NCBI GenBank assembly: GCA_029260035.1
Contig: JAJDEA010000222.1
Span: 79,249-112,419 of the forward strand
Source of the DNA: Phycisphaerae bacterium
Lineage (GTDB): Bacteria > Planctomycetota > Phycisphaerae > UBA1845
DNA: 33,171 bases
Direction of reading: 5' to 3'
Positions 9,227-17,585 of the stretch are shown here, piece by piece. Below the pieces are notes generated by a model. The model was not told where the DNA came from and made no database searches. It worked only from the letters and a program-made list of their open reading frames with translations. The translations under genes and the position numbers were made by a program. Each line of letters opens with the position of its first letter. Position 1 is the first letter of the stretch.

Positions 9227-9451
9227 CTATTCGTCAGAGCCGACCATCCGTCCGGGGCTTTGCATCTCGCCGGGCGAGACCATCTGGTATTCATCGGTCA
9301 AAGGAGGCTCATCCGCCTGCCTGCCGACAGGCTCGTTGCTGTATTCGTAGGTCCGTTCTGAAGAGTAGGAACTGCTCTGACAACCGGTTGCAGCCAAACC
9401 AAACCCGAGCGCCGCAACAAGTGTCAAAATATACGATGTAGCCCGTTTCAT
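9227..9451 (-). CDS. small predicted lipoprotein (74 aa)
   Basis: ATG 9451 has GGAG about ten bases upstream and opens MKRATSYILTLVAALGFGLAATGC, a lipoprotein signal whose acylated Cys would be residue 24. The mature part is about 50 residues, polar, rich in Ser, Tyr, Glu and Pro, and has no recognisable fold. The start lies 44 bases after the stop of the triple-LPP20 gene on the same strand, so it is probably the third gene of that cluster. It may be a small outer-membrane partner of the two larger proteins; that is inference from position only. The lipobox (ATGC) has Ala rather than Leu at -3. Confidence 0.6.
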   Translation of the reverse strand: MKRATSYILTLVAALGFGLAATGCQSSSYSSERTYEYSNEPVGRQADEPPLTDEYQMVSPGEMQSPGRMVGSDE

Positions 9452-9495
9452 TTTCTCGATCTCCAAATAGAGCGCACCCCAGCGCAAAAAAGGCT

Positions 9496-10815
9496 CTAGC
9501 CGCGCCGCTTGAGCACCTGCGTGTGCTGATGAACCACAGACCAAATTTGAGCCGCAGGCAAGGACACTCGCACTGTTGCTACACCGTCACCAAACTCGGC
9601 GCGACTCACCGTGACACCTACCAGCGCCGCCTGAACCTGCGAAGCTATTTCATCGTGCTCGGTGACAAAATCCCGAACGGTCGTTGTTGATTGGATAGAC
9701 AGCCCGAATACCTCCTCAGCCAGTTTTCGCTTTGCATCAAGCTCCGCAGCGCGTGCAGCGCGAAGCTTGCCTTGCGCTTTATCCATTTCGGAATCAGTCC
9801 CTTCGCCAACCGCGCTAAAGGTTCGGCTGAGCCAATCGGGCGACTCCACGCCTGCACTCACTGCTTTCTGCATGAATTTCGAGGGCGGCACGCCCATCCC
9901 CGTCGCGCGAATCATTTTTCGCGTAATGGTCTTCTTAACATTTTCAACATGCGTTGATGTAACACGCCTACCTTTGTAGTGCTCAGAATGAAACTCCTTG
10001 ATGCGCGTAATGACCTTCTCAACAGGCACCTCCATCGTGACCTCGGCAATCAATTCATCATCGTGCAAATAGATACTGACCGTAGCTGCACCGACGACAA
10101 GCCCTTGCGCACGCGTCGAAATCTCGTCGGACTCAGTAACAAAATCTCGCACCAACGTGTCTGAGTTGAGCCTCAAACCTTTGATTTCCTCAAGGAGTCT
10201 CCGCATTGCATCCAGGCGAGCAGCTCGTTGCGCCATCAGTCGAGCTTGCGGGCCGACAGACTTCCAAATTGCTGGAACATGCGAAACTGGCGTTACAGCT
10301 GTCGGCAAAGGCGTCAGATTGTCCTCGAAACCATCCGGCAGATTGGGAACGTCGGGCCTGGGCGCGCCCATGCCTGTCGCGCGAATAACATCTGTTTTGA
10401 TTCGCTTCTTGACGTGCTCGATATCCGTAATTGTAACGCGCCGCCCTTTGTAGTGCTCGTTGTGAACCTTGGTGAGCGTCGTAACCAGCTTGGCAACCGT
10501 AACCTCACCGTCGATCTCGCAGATACCGTCGTCATAGAATCGCGGCGACCCGAGCTTGACGCCTTTTACCAGCGCATCCACACCCGTTCGAATCTCGTCG
10601 CTTTCGGTAACGAAATCACGAACGTACGTGTCCGAGCTGAGTTGGACGCCGTAAACAGACTCCGCCAATTTGCGATAACAGTCGGCTTCGGCTGCCCGCT
10701 TGGCGAGAAGTTTGTTTTGAGCATCCGATGCAGCACCCTGCCCGTACACGAAGGTCGAAACCCCAAAGATGGCAAGCAATGCAGTGATCGTCATAAGTCT
10801 ATTCATTGAATTCAT
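9496..10815 (-). CDS. exported protein with three tandem LPP20-like modules
   Basis: This 439-residue protein has a signal peptide at its N-terminus (MNRLMTITALLAIFGVSTFVYGQ). It then carries three versions of one module, near 33-155, 190-315 and 345-439. Each begins with an Ala/Arg/Lys-rich helix (KLLAKRAAEADCYRKLAE, RLMAQRAARLDAMRRLLEE, KLRAARAAELDAKRKLAEE), then has VRDFVTExDEI and a beta segment. The first two end with EHYKGRRVT and RATGMG; the third lacks this tail. The helix-plus-strand layout is that of LPP20/FlgP-like proteins, known as outer-membrane or flagellar-basal-disc components. ATG 10815 is preceded by GGAGGAGGA. It lies between the CsgG-like and small lipoprotein genes. The function is not known. 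Confidence 0.7.
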   Translation of the reverse strand: MNSMNRLMTITALLAIFGVSTFVYGQGAASDAQNKLLAKRAAEADCYRKLAESVYGVQLSSDTYVRDFVTESDEIRTGVDALVKGVKLGSPRFYDDGICEIDGEVTVAKLVTTLTKVHNEHYKGRRVTITDIEHVKKRIKTDVIRATGMGAPRPDVPNLPDGFEDNLTPLPTAVTPVSHVPAIWKSVGPQARLMAQRAARLDAMRRLLEEIKGLRLNSDTLVRDFVTESDEISTRAQGLVVGAATVSIYLHDDELIAEVTMEVPVEKVITRIKEFHSEHYKGRRVTSTHVENVKKTITRKMIRATGMGVPPSKFMQKAVSAGVESPDWLSRTFSAVGEGTDSEMDKAQGKLRAARAAELDAKRKLAEEVFGLSIQSTTTVRDFVTEHDEIASQVQAALVGVTVSRAEFGDGVATVRVSLPAAQIWSVVHQHTQVLKRRG

Positions 10816-10997
10816 AAATCCTCCTCCTCGCAGCAATACGCGAGAAACACGCTATATCCCCGCTGGTTGGTGCGTGAATCAGTCAAGCCGTTCCCGTCTC
10901 TGCGTATGGACACACCAAACGCCGACGAGTTGGTGGCGTTTGCAAAAATTCCCTCAAAAATATTCAACAAAGCCAAAAGCCCCGGAAGACTCGTGTC

Positions 10998-12041
10998 TTA
11001 TGACCCACGGGCTCGGCTGCCAAACGCTTTCATACGATCGCGCGCCTGAACATATCGGTCGTCGCTGGCTCCTTTGCAGGCCTGTTTGTAGTACTTCAAC
11101 GCATCGTCGTATCGACCGCTCGCCTCGCAGGCGACGCCGGCACCAAACGCAGCCCGATGATCCTCGGAATTCTTCCTCAGCGCAGACCGAAAAGCACTGA
11201 TCGCATCCGCATACATTTCCGCGCGAAGCAGTTTGACGCCTTCAGCGCAATCTTTGTTTGGGCTGGAATCAACATCTGCCTCCACCTGAATGCGGCAGGG
11301 CATGAGTCGACTCACAAACTCCCGAGCGCCACGCTCCACCAACGATGCGATGATTCGGTCCTGCGGCGTCAACTCTGCTTCAGTTTGGCTCGATCCGAAA
11401 ATCGGGCTTGCATCGGTGCGATCCGTGGCTCGATAGGAAGGCGGCGAGTACTGCTCCCAAATTTTGTTATTGGCCGTGTCCAGCAGACGAAAGTCGGTTT
11501 GTACAACCATGTTGCGCGTGACTGTATCCACTTCTTCCGTTCGAATGTCGCCACCGCCGCTTCGCCAGCCACGTCCGCCGCCGCCAAAGCCGGAGATGCC
11601 TGCCAATGTTCTTTGCTTGCCCCGCGCAACCATCACCTTAACGTTGATATTGCTCAGAATCGCCCCATTCGCAGCTGAAAGCTGACCGCCGGATCCGCCT
11701 GATCCGGTCGTCATCCCTGCTGCCGCGGCATCGGCTTCATCGAATGTCACTTGCGTGTCTCGTCTATCCGTAACCTCAATTTGAGTTCCGAATTGATTCC
11801 GCGATTCGACAATTAGCGCCTGCATCGTCGTGGCACAAAGCTCGGACCATTTTGCGTCCGTGTTGGCCCCTACTTTGGCTGGCGCCACATAGATCGTCTT
11901 CATGCCTTTCGGTAGACCGCGTGAAGGCTCAACGACATAACTGAAGCTCACGAACGCACTCTCCGACGCGCAGCCAACACCCGCCAACCCAAGCAGGCAG
12001 AGACTCAGTATCGAACCCACCATTCTTCCATCAACAGACAT
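10998..12041 (-). CDS. predicted lipoprotein: CsgG/LpoB-like domain plus C-terminal TPR
   Basis: This 347-residue protein has an N-terminal export signal (GSILSLCLLGLAGVGC) with a possible acylated Cys24; Gly rather than Leu stands at -3, so the lipobox is imperfect. Residues about 45-245 look like the CsgG/LpoB-type fold (KTIYVAPAKV, a helix, IEVTDRRD, then a strand VVQTDFRLLDTANNKIWEQ). They are interrupted by a Gly/Ser-rich loop. The end (about 265-335) holds TPR-like helices (AEMYADAISAFRSALRKNSED, GRYDDALKYYKQA). An AAGGAGG at 12049-12055 lies seven bases before the ATG, an unusually strong ribosome-binding site. It heads the cluster with the triple-LPP20 gene. The CsgG-like call is tentative. 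Confidence 0.6.
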   Translation of the reverse strand: MSVDGRMVGSILSLCLLGLAGVGCASESAFVSFSYVVEPSRGLPKGMKTIYVAPAKVGANTDAKWSELCATTMQALIVESRNQFGTQIEVTDRRDTQVTFDEADAAAAGMTTGSGGSGGQLSAANGAILSNINVKVMVARGKQRTLAGISGFGGGGRGWRSGGGDIRTEEVDTVTRNMVVQTDFRLLDTANNKIWEQYSPPSYRATDRTDASPIFGSSQTEAELTPQDRIIASLVERGAREFVSRLMPCRIQVEADVDSSPNKDCAEGVKLLRAEMYADAISAFRSALRKNSEDHRAAFGAGVACEASGRYDDALKYYKQACKGASDDRYVQARDRMKAFGSRARGS

Positions 12042-12228
12042 AAAACCACCTCCTTCTGTTTGTATGTGATTCTCTCGTTACGAAGCCCTCATGACTCGAT
12101 GTGGGTCGTTTTACCTGAACACATCAAACCAACTCCGCCGAAATCAGGCGATGGAGAGCTTGCAACAAGACTCGCACGCCAATCGCTGGAAAGGAAACCA
12201 CCAAAACCCCAACAAGTCAAGCATTCGT

Positions 12229-12258
12229 TTGACAGCCGAAGCCAGAACTCTTTAGAAT
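12229..12258 (+). promoter_or_regulatory. sigma70-like promoter for ispG
   Basis: A perfect TTGACA (12229-12234) and TAGAAT (12253-12258, five of six) are separated by 18 bases. Transcription would begin near 12265, about 25 bases before the ATG at 12291. This also argues that the open frame upstream of the ATG is not translated. Confidence 0.55.
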
Positions 12259-12290
12259 CCTGCATTGCCTTAGCGCTGGACAATGAAAGC

Positions 12291-13493
12291 ATGATTCCCC
12301 GAAAAAAAACACATCAGGTGCATGTCGGCCCCGTACGCATCGGCGGTGATTCGCCCGTTTCGATTCAGTCGATGACGAGCACCTACACGCGAGACATAGA
12401 CCAAACCGTCGCACAGATACGCAGGCTGGCTGAGGCGGGATGCGACATTGTGCGCGTAGCTGTACCCGAAAAATCTGACACGCTCGCACTGCCGTCGATT
12501 CTCGAACAGTCTCCCGTCCCAATCGTCGCGGATGTGCATTTTCATTTTGAGCGAGCGCTCGAAGCTGTCGAGGCCGGCGTCCACAAGATTCGACTCAACC
12601 CCGGCAACATCAAAGACCGCAAGCAAGTAGACCGTGTCATCGCCGCTTGCAGAGAACGAAACATACCCATCCGCGTCGGCGTCAATGAAGGAAGCGTGGT
12701 CGAACGACAAGACAAACAGCTACGTTCGAGTCAGAAGACAAGTTTGGCAGTCGACCGACGCGCAGAGTTGATCCGCTTGATGGTGGAATCTCTGCAGGAA
12801 ACCATGCGCATTTTCGACGAAAATGATTTTCACGATGTGGTACTCAGTGCCAAAAGCATCGACGCCACCATGGTGATCGATGCATACCGCGCGGTGAGCG
12901 ATCGTTTCAACTTGCCGCTCCACTTAGGCTTAACCCATGCCGGCCCGCCTGAGACCGGACGCATTCGGTCCATCGCCTCTTTGGGCACCCTGCTGTCATT
13001 AGGAATTGGAGACACCATTCGCATCTCCTACGCCTCGGACCCGATTCACGAAGTCGAAGATGCCAAGGAATTGCTTTGCTCGCTTGGCTTGCGAAATCGT
13101 GTCGAGCCGGAACTCATCGCCTGCCCGACTTGCGGGCGCATTGAGATTGATCTCATCAAGCTGACAGCCGAGGTACGCGAGAAACTCGCAACGATCAAAA
13201 CGCCTGTCAAAGTAGCCGTCATGGGTTGCGTCGTGAATGGCCCCGGAGAGGCGGAAGGAGCTGACGTCGCGGTCTTCGCTGGCAAGGGCAAAGGCATTAT
13301 CTATGTGCAGGGCGAGCAGAAACGAACCGTAGCTGAAGCTGAGATGCTCGACGCGCTCTATGAGGAAACGCTGGCTTTCGCCGAGCGTGTTGAGCGGGGC
13401 GACGTGCAAATGAGCAAACGTGACGTAACGATCGCTCCGCCCGACCCGCTGCCACGTTCTGACGGCTCTATCCCGCTTCCAGTCAGCCGATAA
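12291..13493 (+). CDS. ispG: 4-hydroxy-3-methylbut-2-enyl diphosphate synthase
   Basis: This 400-residue IspG (GcpE) is the iron-sulfur enzyme that converts MEcPP to HMBPP in the non-mevalonate isoprenoid pathway in the cytosol. The TIM-barrel part opens with PVSIQSMTSTYTRD and contains DVHFHFERAL and HKIRLNPGNI. The C-terminal part gives the cluster ligands Cys278, Cys281 (CPTCGR), Cys313 (MGCVVNGPGE) and Glu320, all present. The frame stays open upstream to 12060, but homology starts at MIPRKKTHQVHVG, and a promoter lies inside that extension. No strong ribosome-binding site precedes the ATG. A three-codon frame (ATG AAA GCA TGA) overlaps the start and could couple initiation. No pathway neighbours are adjacent. 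Confidence 0.96.
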   Translation: MIPRKKTHQVHVGPVRIGGDSPVSIQSMTSTYTRDIDQTVAQIRRLAEAGCDIVRVAVPEKSDTLALPSILEQSPVPIVADVHFHFERALEAVEAGVHKIRLNPGNIKDRKQVDRVIAACRERNIPIRVGVNEGSVVERQDKQLRSSQKTSLAVDRRAELIRLMVESLQETMRIFDENDFHDVVLSAKSIDATMVIDAYRAVSDRFNLPLHLGLTHAGPPETGRIRSIASLGTLLSLGIGDTIRISYASDPIHEVEDAKELLCSLGLRNRVEPELIACPTCGRIEIDLIKLTAEVREKLATIKTPVKVAVMGCVVNGPGEAEGADVAVFAGKGKGIIYVQGEQKRTVAEAEMLDALYEETLAFAERVERGDVQMSKRDVTIAPPDPLPRSDGSIPLPVSR

Positions 13494-13782
13494 CCGAAAT
13501 TGGTCACAAATAGCCTCCCCACGCTAGCCAATGACAGGTGCAACTTGCCGGTTGATTATCTTATTCAACTCTCTCGCAGACATTAGTTAACTCGATAAAC
13601 AATTCGACAAAAATACCTTGAAACGCGGGTCGAGATAGTCTAACCTCGGAAGTTGACGTCAAACACCCTACGCATTGTGCCGGTGCTTTGTGCAGGCACT
13701 TGTGAGCGTAATCTCTGCTAAGAAACACACGGTGCAAGGGGAATAACCATTCTTTAATGACTGTCCTATAGGAGGGACCATC

Positions 13783-15813
13783 ATGCAAAGCACACCCGCG
13801 CAGATTCTATTTCTTCTGTTCCTGACGGCATTGGCTTGTGGCACTGCCCATGCTCAAACTTGCACCTATGGCGAGGCACCGACTGACAATTGTCCGGGAA
13901 CCGGGCCTCGCGTGGTAGACGGAAGCGTTGGTCAACATGTCGTCTTGATGGACGCTACCAACGCAACAGGAACTCCAACCTATTGCGGCATCTCGGTTGA
14001 TCACACGGTCTGGTTCGAAGTGACGCCTGTCGTGTCAGGCCCGATGACCATTAGCACCTGCCATCCCCAAACTTCATACGACACGGTGCTACAAGTCTGG
14101 AGCGGCGGCGACCCTGATTGCTTCAGCATGATACCCGAAGACTGCAACGACGACACACCGACAACCGAGTGCAACAATGGTTGCTCATTCTCCGGATCAA
14201 CGGTAACAGTCAACGCTACCGCAGGTATGCGATATCGTTTTGCGGTAGGCTCCGTGGCAGCGACCAGTCAAACCTGCTCGCAGTGCCTGGGCGTGATTGT
14301 CACAATCGGCAATCCCTGCGGCGATGCACCGACTAACCTCGATTGTAATTTAGCCAAACCGTTACCGGGTCAGCCTGGCATTCATCAAGATTTCGTCGAT
14401 ACGACCGACGCTTTCCTGCTTATGTCAGAACCTCAGCCTTTCTGCACCACATTTGCCCCCGGGCATACTGTTTGGTACCACGTCCAACCGACCGTCACCG
14501 GCCCGCTCACCTTTTCGTCCTGCCTGCCGGAAACCCAATACGACACAGTGATCCAGGCATACACGGGAAGCTGTACAGGCATCATGACGCCTGTCGATTG
14601 CAACGATGACACGTTGTTGCCGGAGTGCACAAACAACTGCGGACCCGTCCGCGGCTCCGGAGTCGCGTTCACGGCATTTGCGGGACAGGATTACTACTTT
14701 CAAGTAGGGTCATTTGATAACAACATGGCTGGATGCGAGCTATGCCTCGGCGTGGAAATGGAAATACAAGACATCTGCGTGCTTGATACAACGGCCCCGA
14801 TTGCAACCATCACGGCACCGGCCGAACAAGCCTGTGGCTGTGATTCCATCGACATCATCGGAACCGCTGACGATCCGGACGGCGTCTTCCTGAACTATCG
14901 AGTGGACTACCGCGCGATGGGCGCTTCCAGTTGGAACTCGATTAACTTCAGTTCCACTCCTGTCACGGGAGGCACACTCGCTACCTGGAACACGGTCGGC
15001 CTTTCGGAAGGCTGGTATCTGGTTCGCGTGATCGCGGAAAACGTGTGCAACGTTTCCTCGACTGCAGTCAGGTTAATTCGCCTCGACAAACGGTTTGACA
15101 GCCTATTACTTCGCGCGCCAGGTCCGTCAGCCATTCTTGGAGGGACGGTCTGCGTAGATGGCACCGCATGGGATCAGTGCTTCAAGGAGTACACAGTCAA
15201 ACAACGTCCGGCGGGAGGCGGCTCATTTACACCCATCGATCCACTGCAGGTGACTTACACAAACTCTGTCATCACCGATGCGTTAGGTGAATGGAATACA
15301 ACGATAGGAATACCGGACGGCAACTTCGATTTACAACTGATGGGAGCATCCCTCTGTGGAAAGACGGATAGCAGATCGGCAACCGTCACGATCGACAATA
15401 CGCCACCAGTTGCCGCCATTGCGTCACCCACGAACTGCGAATTCCTCGCGAATGGGATGGTGCAAATCATCGGCACGGCGATTGACGCGAATCTAAATTC
15501 CTGGGTACTCCAATACACCGGCGGCAACAGCAACGGCTGGACGACGATTGCAACAAACACTACGAACGTAAACAATGGCGTGCTTGGAATCTGGGACACG
15601 TCCAACTTACCCCGCTGTGCCTACACGCTGCGCCTGATTGTCACGGACAATGCAACCCTAAACTGCAACGGTGCGATCCGACACCGATCAGAGTTTGCGG
15701 TCTCCGTGCAGGTCGGCACGTTTCATGATTTTGACGCAGACAACGATGGCGACGTGGACCTGAACGACTATTACTTCTTCGCTCAGGAATTCATGGGGCC
15801 GAATTTGCCATAG
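13783..15813 (+). CDS. large secreted multidomain protein with C-terminal dockerin-like EF-hand tail
   Basis: This 676-residue exported protein starts at ATG 13783 with GGAGG about seven bases before it. Signal peptide 1-24 ends ACGTAHA. Residues about 26-175 and 178-330 are two copies of a Cys-rich beta domain, each with (G/D)HTVWF/YxV, GPxTxSxC, YDTVxQ and DCNDDTxxxEC. Three Ig-like segments follow; the first and third open with an APIATITAP or PPVAAIASP pattern. The last 27 residues hold one Asp-rich calcium loop (DADNDGDVDLNDYYFF), as in a half dockerin. The protein is probably surface or extracellular and may bind carbohydrate or protein; no catalytic motif was seen. It is a single-gene unit, convergent with the next gene. 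Confidence 0.75.
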   Translation: MQSTPAQILFLLFLTALACGTAHAQTCTYGEAPTDNCPGTGPRVVDGSVGQHVVLMDATNATGTPTYCGISVDHTVWFEVTPVVSGPMTISTCHPQTSYDTVLQVWSGGDPDCFSMIPEDCNDDTPTTECNNGCSFSGSTVTVNATAGMRYRFAVGSVAATSQTCSQCLGVIVTIGNPCGDAPTNLDCNLAKPLPGQPGIHQDFVDTTDAFLLMSEPQPFCTTFAPGHTVWYHVQPTVTGPLTFSSCLPETQYDTVIQAYTGSCTGIMTPVDCNDDTLLPECTNNCGPVRGSGVAFTAFAGQDYYFQVGSFDNNMAGCELCLGVEMEIQDICVLDTTAPIATITAPAEQACGCDSIDIIGTADDPDGVFLNYRVDYRAMGASSWNSINFSSTPVTGGTLATWNTVGLSEGWYLVRVIAENVCNVSSTAVRLIRLDKRFDSLLLRAPGPSAILGGTVCVDGTAWDQCFKEYTVKQRPAGGGSFTPIDPLQVTYTNSVITDALGEWNTTIGIPDGNFDLQLMGASLCGKTDSRSATVTIDNTPPVAAIASPTNCEFLANGMVQIIGTAIDANLNSWVLQYTGGNSNGWTTIATNTTNVNNGVLGIWDTSNLPRCAYTLRLIVTDNATLNCNGAIRHRSEFAVSVQVGTFHDFDADNDGDVDLNDYYFFAQEFMGPNLP

Positions 15814-15832
15814 GAGAGCATTGTTCGATGAC

Positions 15833-15845
15833 ACTGCGTTCGCTC
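15833..15845 (+). repeat. left copy of a 13-base imperfect direct repeat
   Basis: ACTGCGTTCGCTC matches ACTGCGTTAGCTC at 17573-17585 at 12 of 13 positions in the same orientation. The two copies bracket the DUF3885 gene and its unrecognised neighbour. This copy also lies in a weak stem (GAGAGC 15814-15819 with GCTCTC 15842-15847) between the two convergent genes. Confidence 0.35.
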
Positions 15846-15892
15846 TCTTGGCAAAACCTTGCGAAAACAGGAAGGTAAACACTGACAACTAA

Positions 15893-16528
15893 TCAATGAC
15901 CGTCACCATCGGTCGAATCGGTTTTGCCAAAGGATCTGTCCATAGCATCGAGATTGTGAGGAAGAAGCCAGGACCGGTGACGGCTGTATATTTCCTTCAG
16001 CTTGGACTTGTTCGGCCCGATTATGTCCATGCCGCGATCATCGTAGGGATGAACAAGGATGCCCAATTTCGGGCTGAGAATGTAAATGCATGCCACGAGT
16101 AGAGGTTCGGTCATGTGATCGAGACCCAGAGGAGGCCAAAGTGCACGCGCCAGTTCGGACTGACGGAGACGCATCACCATGACGCTGTACCAAACCTCTT
16201 CGTCGTACGAACTCTGCGAAGTCCTGATTGTATCACGATGTGGAAGCGGAAGCCCACAATCCCGCAGACCACGAAAACATTCGAGCAGCGAGACCACACC
16301 GGGCGTCTTTGACTCAATGAAGATTTTCACTGCCAAATGTAAATCATCAACGTCTCGAAAGGAATCTTGAACCACAGCCAAGGCTCGCTTGTGTGCGACC
16401 AGGAACTGGTCGATCCGATGCCCGCCGGCACTTAATTCGAAACGCAAGGCCTGCGGATACGAGTGAAACAGCACTGACTCACACCACTCAGCCCCAAACT
16501 GCTTCGCGATCATTTCCGGCGTTAACAA
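15893..16528 (-). CDS. DUF3885-like protein
   Basis: This 211-residue soluble protein has no signal or membrane segment. The C-terminal third (GILVHPYDDRGMDIIGPNKSKLKEIYSRHRSWLLPHNLDAMDRSFG) has the pattern I associate with DUF3885: an aromatic/hydrophobic strand, D-D-R-G-x-D, and a helix ending in W-L-L and a final F. The N-terminal part gives FELSAGGHRIDQFLVAHKRALAVVQDSF. I know of no function for this family. The start is a TTG at 16528: AGGAG (16538-16542) is nine bases upstream of it but directly abuts the in-frame TTG at 16537. ATG 16513 is also possible. It lies 142 bases downstream of the unrecognised 275-residue gene on the same strand. Confidence 0.6.
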   Translation of the reverse strand: MLTPEMIAKQFGAEWCESVLFHSYPQALRFELSAGGHRIDQFLVAHKRALAVVQDSFRDVDDLHLAVKIFIESKTPGVVSLLECFRGLRDCGLPLPHRDTIRTSQSSYDEEVWYSVMVMRLRQSELARALWPPLGLDHMTEPLLVACIYILSPKLGILVHPYDDRGMDIIGPNKSKLKEIYSRHRSWLLPHNLDAMDRSFGKTDSTDGDGH

Positions 16529-16670
16529 GGGGAACAACTCCTGATCTGGTGATGGTAAGACGCCCGTTCTTCCAGCTATCGATCATGTGAGCCACTGAAA
16601 TGTGCGTCCCGTCTTCTTTCGAAGTGCTGCCAATTGCCTTGCGTGCCCCTTTGGAGAAACATGCGAAACA

Positions 16671-17498
16671 TTACAATTGGTTGTTGCCCAATTCCCGGGC
16701 AATTAGTTGTCGAAAAACGCCCGAGTCTGGCGATGCTTGTTGGCACTGACACCAGTACAATAGGTCCAACTCATACTCTTGGGCCAGTGAGGCAAGGCTA
16801 TCAATCGCGGCTTTAGGGGTGGTCTCTCGTGCCTCATCGACAATTCCAAGAACCGTCACAAAGTCGTCAGGCGCAAGACCATACAATGTCAATCCGTCGC
16901 ACGTCTTGATAGAAAACCCGGCGGCGATTCTCGTCTTAGCGCCGACGTATGCAACCCCTTGGATTGCAGCGTCAAGACCAAATGCACGACGAACGCTCTG
17001 CACATCAAAGGATCCTGGAATCGGCCGCTCAGGCTTGTTGCGGACGTGAAGATCATGCCATCCGACTTCGGCGGAGTGATGCTCGTGGATTTGACGGATC
17101 GCGACCAATTCTGCCTCAATTTCTTCTGCGTGCATTTTCGACACAAGTTCGCATTGACGCCAATCATCTTCGGGCAGTAAGCAATCATTGGCCGAGACAG
17201 GCTCATCTCCGAGGTCGGGTATTGCATTACAAATCGACGGGATACTGCACATAATGCGGTCTGGATCCATCGTCTCTATTCGTCGAAGCCGTAAGGTTAG
17301 GTGCTTCGATTTTGAGTATAATGCGCGTGTAATTGGGTTGGCAGAAATGACTTCCCATTCAGCATCACCGATGTACATGGTCGTCTGGAGTTCGAACGTC
17401 TCCGGCAGATCGTCAGACGCCATTTTCGTATAGCCGATTGTTTCGCCGGTGTCATCGTCAATGAACGTAGTCTTCACTTTCTTGGACAGCCAACCCAT
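16671..17498 (-). CDS. unrecognised conserved-looking protein (275 aa)
   Basis: I do not recognise this protein. It has no signal peptide or membrane helix. The N-terminal third looks beta-rich (KTTFIDDDTGETIGYTKM, ETFELQTTMYIGDAEWEVISANP). The middle is acidic and helical (QCELVSKMHAEEIEAELVAIRQIHEHH). Then come WHDLHVRNKPERPIPGSFD and a beta-rich end (VAYVGAKTRIAAGFSIKTCDGLTLYGLAPDDFVTV). Base 17498 is an ATG with AAGG eight bases upstream; a GTG three codons earlier is less likely. It probably shares a transcript with the DUF3885 gene, and the pair is bounded by a short direct repeat. Whether the two act together is unknown. Confidence 0.55.
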   Translation of the reverse strand: MGWLSKKVKTTFIDDDTGETIGYTKMASDDLPETFELQTTMYIGDAEWEVISANPITRALYSKSKHLTLRLRRIETMDPDRIMCSIPSICNAIPDLGDEPVSANDCLLPEDDWRQCELVSKMHAEEIEAELVAIRQIHEHHSAEVGWHDLHVRNKPERPIPGSFDVQSVRRAFGLDAAIQGVAYVGAKTRIAAGFSIKTCDGLTLYGLAPDDFVTVLGIVDEARETTPKAAIDSLASLAQEYELDLLYWCQCQQASPDSGVFRQLIARELGNNQL

Positions 17499-17544
17499 AG
17501 CATACACCTTTCGTCATCAAAACATTGGCCGCTTTCTCGGATCA

Positions 17545-17578
17545 CGCAGGATCCCCGTTCTTCATCGGGATTACTGCG
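17545..17578. other. imperfect stem-loop upstream of the unrecognised gene
   Basis: CGCAG (17545-17549) pairs with CTGCG (17574-17578), and ATCCC (17551-17555) with GGGAT (17567-17571). G57 pairs with C66 after one bulged base, and the loop is short. There is no T-run on either strand, so it is not a standard terminator. It lies 47 bases ahead of the ATG at 17498, where it could be in the leader RNA. Confidence 0.35.
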
Positions 17579-17585
17579 TTAGCTC
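17573..17585 (+). repeat. right copy of the 13-base direct repeat
   Basis: ACTGCGTTAGCTC matches 15833-15845 at 12 of 13 positions. The sequence running on from here (to about 17605) resembles a tRNA D-arm, TTAGCTCAGAGGATCGACT. The acceptor, D and anticodon stems do not form, so at most it is a tRNA remnant. Confidence 0.3.

Noticed and set aside
12060..12290. 77-codon N-terminal extension of ispG in the same frame
   Set aside because: It has no IspG homology, and a good promoter lies inside it.
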